From contig JAIWNE010000068.1 in assembly GCA_025331445.1 (NCBI GenBank), positions 62,001 to 126,000 of the forward strand: a DNA stretch of 64,000 bases. The letters are read 5' to 3'. Below, piece by piece: positions 60,440-64,000 of the stretch (position 1 is its first letter; every line of letters starts with the position of its first letter). Made by a program: the position numbers and the translations under genes. The DNA is from Blakeslea trispora. Lineage: Eukaryota; Mucoromycota; Mucoromycetes; Mucorales; Choanephoraceae. The notes beneath the pieces were generated by a model that worked only from the letters and a program-made list of their open reading frames with translations, was not told the origin of the DNA and did no database searches.

Positions 60440-61160
60440 TTTTTTTTGTAAGAAAAAGAAGAAGAAGAAATGAAATAAAAAGTTACAGGAACAAAAAAAA
60501 AAAAAATCGAGAAAACATGTGCTTATTTTTTTTTTTTATTGTTTGACAAAGCAAATTTGCACTAAAAAAAAAAGAAAGCAGAATCTAGCTATGAAAGACA
60601 TAAACAGACTACAGCAGCCTTTTTTCTCTTTCTTACTGAGTCATTGTGTATGGTTTTTTTTTTCTGTTTGAAATGATGATGTTGTCAATAAACATGTGAT
60701 TTAGAGCAAAAAGAAAATCCAAGCATCATCCTTGGTCTAAAGCAGCCTTAAATACCACACTTCTTTATAGTCACTTTTTTATAAGGCTTCCACTATGATT
60801 ATGTGTAGTGCCAAGTCATTATTAAGTGATAGAAAACACATGCTGACTAGCAACAACTTCTTTTCGTACCCTTAAAGCTATTGCTTCAGGTGAAAGCAGT
60901 CAATTTATCTTTCCTGACCCAACTCATTTATTGAAAAAAAAAAAAGTACATGAATCAAGTGAAATAAGTCACTACCATACATGATATATGCTGTAACTAT
61001 CTAACCCTGACATCTTCATTAATAATAAAAAAAAGAGGGGGAGGGGTGTTGAATACTTGTACAGTGTCGCTTGAACAAGGGATTTTTCAAAAAAAAAAAA
61101 AAATACATAATCAAAGTGATTTCAAAGGCGGGTAGGTCGAATAGAACCACAACGAATAAA
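60440..61160. other. Intergenic, A/T-run-rich
   Basis: About 720 bases upstream of the kinesin and downstream of the FUSC-like gene, packed with A8-A13 and T8-T12 runs. No coding frame or RNA gene recognised. Confidence 0.5.
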
Positions 61161-64000
61161 TTAAGATGAATGAGCATGCATGCCTACTACAGCCTGTTGT
61201 TCTTCATCAAACAAGAGATTCCATTGGTCAGGAGGAACAAGTGAACCAAACAGACTTGTCATGTTTTCACCCAACTAAACAAAGGTCAGTCAGTCAAGTA
61301 AGTACCTTTCTTTCTCTTTTGGCTTACCTTGTCTAATTCCCGAATAATATCTTCCATTAAAGTGACATAGGCATAATAAAACATATACACATCATTTTTC
61401 TCTAGTAACTTTTCAGACTTCGCAATAGGCATCTCAAACAGCTGTTGCAACAAAGCCTTCCAAGCTTTTCTGGCTGGTGGGAAATAAGGAGGCATAGGCG
61501 TCTTGAGGCGTAAAGCCGAAGCCAACAGATAGAAATACAGCAGAACATTACCTACCATCTCCTTACGCTCAGAAGCAACTGGTATCATAAAGTCATGTTC
61601 TACCTTATTCTGCCATGTATCCTTTAACATAACAGTTCGCATGGACAAGAATCGGTCCACAATGTTTTGACATGACGTCAACATGGTACGATAGGTATCG
61701 ATTGGAAATGGTCCCTTCAGTCTTGGCTCGTTGGGTGTCTGAGACAGAAGCGATTGCAAGTCCAACAGAGAGCGCTGCAACCCAAGCTCAAGATCCATAA
61801 ACGATTGTGTTGCTAATCGACGCTGTGCTTCAAATGCAAGCAGCTGTGTTTCAGATGCATTGGGTCCAACTTCCATGATGTTGATCGTGCGTTGCTGTAA
61901 CTCTCTTTGTCCATTTGCTTGAGTGCGGTTTTTGACAGGATAATCAATGTAGATCGATACAAGTTTTTGATAGAGCCATGCTAATCGGAGTAAGAAATCA
62001 GAAAGCCCCTTTCTAAGTTCAACACGAGCCTCATAAGGCCAAACATAGGCAGTAGCAATCAGACCAAACACAACGCCTACCAAGATGGCAAAACAACGTT
62101 GATTTGCCAACAGCCAGACCTCCACATCGTTTGTTTCGCGATCGTTGTATTTGTTCAGCATGACAAGGTTGTAAGCAAGCAAGGTAAACTGGCCAAATTT
62201 ACCATGTTTGTTGTAAAGTATCAGGTAAAAGTTGGGAATCGAAAACAGCCAGGTCAGGACAATAAGAACATACATGTTGCCGGGGAATAGCATGTAGAAT
62301 ATCATGGCCATATAACATCCGAGAGCAGTGGAAAAGATACGGTAAACAGCCACCAAGTTTGTTCCACCGACTGTTGGGGTCATGACTACCATCAGTGTAA
62401 TCAATGCCCATTCCATACGATAGGTTCGAAACCAATCCTGACTGTAGCTAACAAAAGCAGGTGTAGCCAACAAGATAGCCGCTACCATAGCCTTGAAGGC
62501 ATATCGGATCTTTTGCAACTTGAAGAGCGAAAACAAACGCCAGATACGGATAAAGAACCGTCTCCATTTTGTCTTTGGTGTAGGTGTATGCAGTGTGTTC
62601 ATTGTGTTGCGTTCGTTTGGCACAAAGGGAACAATACTCACGTGATGTTTGCGATGTTCTTCCTTCTTGTGTGGTTTATTCCAAAACTGTCTTAAAGAAT
62701 TGACAATCCAAGACACAACATTTGTCTTTTTCTTGTTGTTCAATCTCTCTACAGATTCCACCAGCACAATTAGCTCACGTGCAAATTCTGTCATGTTGAA
62801 CACAAAAAAGTAGACAAGGATCACTTCTTGACCTAGAGCTGGTCCGACACTTTGAGTCTCTGTAGATTTGGTATCTGATTTTGCTTGCACAGGATGAGCA
62901 CGAGACTGGTAAAGTTTTCTTATGGCCTGTTTTTGAGCTGACTCAAACAGAGCAATGGCTTTTTCCAGATTTGTCTTCAAGAGACCGAGTGAAGGTGTGC
63001 GTTTGGAAGACTTGCCATTGATACGAGAAAGCCAACTAGAATTGGCTGAAGTAGAGAAATGGTTTTGAAGATGATAGATTGTTTGTTTACAGGTATAAGC
63101 AAAGGACTTTAATGGAGGGCGGATGGTTTGGTAGAAATGAACCAGTGGAGTATCATTGGATTCTGAAGCATCTTCATTGACAATCGAATGGGAAGGCATA
63201 GGGTTTGTGTAGGAAGTAGAAGGCAGGTTATGGCGGCTTGGAAAATCTTCAAAGGCATCGTCAGAACGGCTCATGAACGTCTTTTGTCTTCGCATTTCAT
63301 CTTGAAGCTTTCTACGACGATAGCCTGCGCGCACATTCCAACCAGAATGATAATGATCGTTTCCATCTAAAGCAGAGGGAGGTACATAGGACTGAGATAG
63401 TTTGTTGGATGTGTTATTGAATCGACCTGGATTGATCTTGAAGATGCCTGTAGAAGCAGACTTCAAATTAGACGATTCAAACTGCTGTTGTCGCTTGTTC
63501 TTCTTTTTATTTCTTGCCATCTCCTTGTACTGCTTTGTTGCTTCACTGCCCATGATTTCAAACTGTATGCCACAACTGCTTCTCAGTCCTCCCATATGTT
63601 GAGCAAGTCTTTGCATACTTTTGATGACTGCATCGTATTCAGCACTTCTACCTCTGACCTCGCTATTCCAGAAAGTCTCTAACTTGGCTTCCTTTAGGGA
63701 TTTCTGAAGTGCTGTGAAGCTTGCTTGATGCGATTGGATGGCTGTCTGTAACGTACGATTGGCCTTGAATTCTGGAAGATCGTCATCTAGCAAAAATGTC
63801 TTGACCAACAGTTTCAACAACACACGGTAAGAGTTCAGAGTAGAATCCACATCCTTCTTGAGCTTCTTTGCAGCAGACACAGGCCAGAAGATGACACAAC
63901 AAGCAACTGTGATGAGTGTGCCTGTGGCTACGGCCGTTGTGATCTGCTCAATTCGTGTCGTATCAAAGTCGCCACGATTTACCGAACCCTCACGAACAAC
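61161..64000 (-). CDS. FUSC/aromatic-acid-exporter-like membrane protein, 5' part outside window
   Basis: Exons 61328-64000 (open to the window edge) and 61161-61274, joined in phase across GTAAGC...TTTAG, ending FDEEQQAVVGMHAHSS. The visible ~925 residues start after one transmembrane helix (ATGTLITVACCVIFWPV), then a long helical cytosolic region, then a six-helix pack (IRYAFKAMVAAILLATPAF, WALITLMVVMTPTVGGTNLV, YMAMIFYMLF, CFAILVGVVFGLIATAYVWP). It resembles the fungal Bre4/DUF2421-ArAE and fusaric-acid-resistance (FUSC) superfamily, plasma-membrane exporters of organic acids. The N-terminal membrane half lies beyond 64000. Substrate unknown. Confidence 0.85.

Overview
The window is nuclear DNA of a fungus. 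Genes are dense, most are cut by introns of about 45-80 bp with GT(A/G)-AG ends, intergenic DNA is AT-rich with many A/T and CT runs, and there are no bacterial-type operons. The gene complement (CYP505-type P450:reductase fusion, Ste12 with C2H2 fingers, PH-CRIB PAK kinase, SAM-kinesin-13, many Tc1/IS630, LINE and MULE relics) together with an expanded lineage-type protein at 9.8-11.3 kb points to Mucoromycota, most likely Mucorales. This placement is inference; no rRNA or mitochondrial marker is present.

Layout. 0-0.5 kb: 3' end of a Yippee-like gene. 1.25-5.07 kb: a complete Mutator-like transposon with perfect 160-bp terminal inverted repeats, a target duplication, a FAR1-type transposase and an OTU cysteine-protease region. 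5.7-7.1 kb: OLA1/YchF ATPase. 7.3-9.6 kb: a decayed LINE 3' fragment and a pogo-like MITE. 9.8-11.3 kb: an uncharacterised protein with a PD-(D/E)XK-like motif. 12.7-14.1 kb: three 113-bp tandem repeats followed by a dead Tc1/IS630 transposase. 14.2-16.0 kb: F-box protein. 16.1-17.9 kb (-): CUE-domain protein. 18.2-18.9 kb: a second dead DDE transposase. 19.2-23.7 kb (-): TRAPPC11. 24.2-27.9 kb (-): CYP505 fusion with an unusual N-terminal header. 29.3-30.1 kb: PDCD5. 30.1-33.2 kb: gene-poor, with an old MITE. 33.2 kb: a 37-residue zinc-knuckle microprotein. 34.2-36.4 kb (-): NDC80. 36.7-37.6 kb (-): UBTD-type ubiquitin-like protein. 37.8-38.8 kb (-): 4'-phosphopantetheinyl transferase. 39.06-44.81 kb: a nearly complete LINE with a 14-bp target duplication. 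45.1-45.4 kb (-): a small CaaX protein. 46.4-47.9 kb: a two-TM protein. 48.9-51.4 kb (-) and 52.5-55.0 kb (+): a divergent pair, Cla4-type PAK and Ste12. 55.3-57.2 kb: flavin amine oxidase. 57.3-60.4 kb (-): SAM-kinesin-13. 61.2-64.0 kb (-): FUSC/aromatic-acid-exporter-like membrane protein running off the window.

Most genes are housekeeping (vesicle traffic, kinetochore, microtubule, translation-linked ATPase) and not functionally linked. The one suggestive neighbourhood is the head-to-head PAK/Ste12 pair, both members of the fungal pheromone/filamentation MAPK circuit. The most unusual items are the apparently intact MULE-OTU transposon, the young LINE with a one-base ORF2 frameshift, the header fused to the P450 reductase, the uncharacterised nuclease-like protein, and two small genes (zinc knuckle and CaaX). 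I did not find a CRISPR array, tRNA or rRNA.
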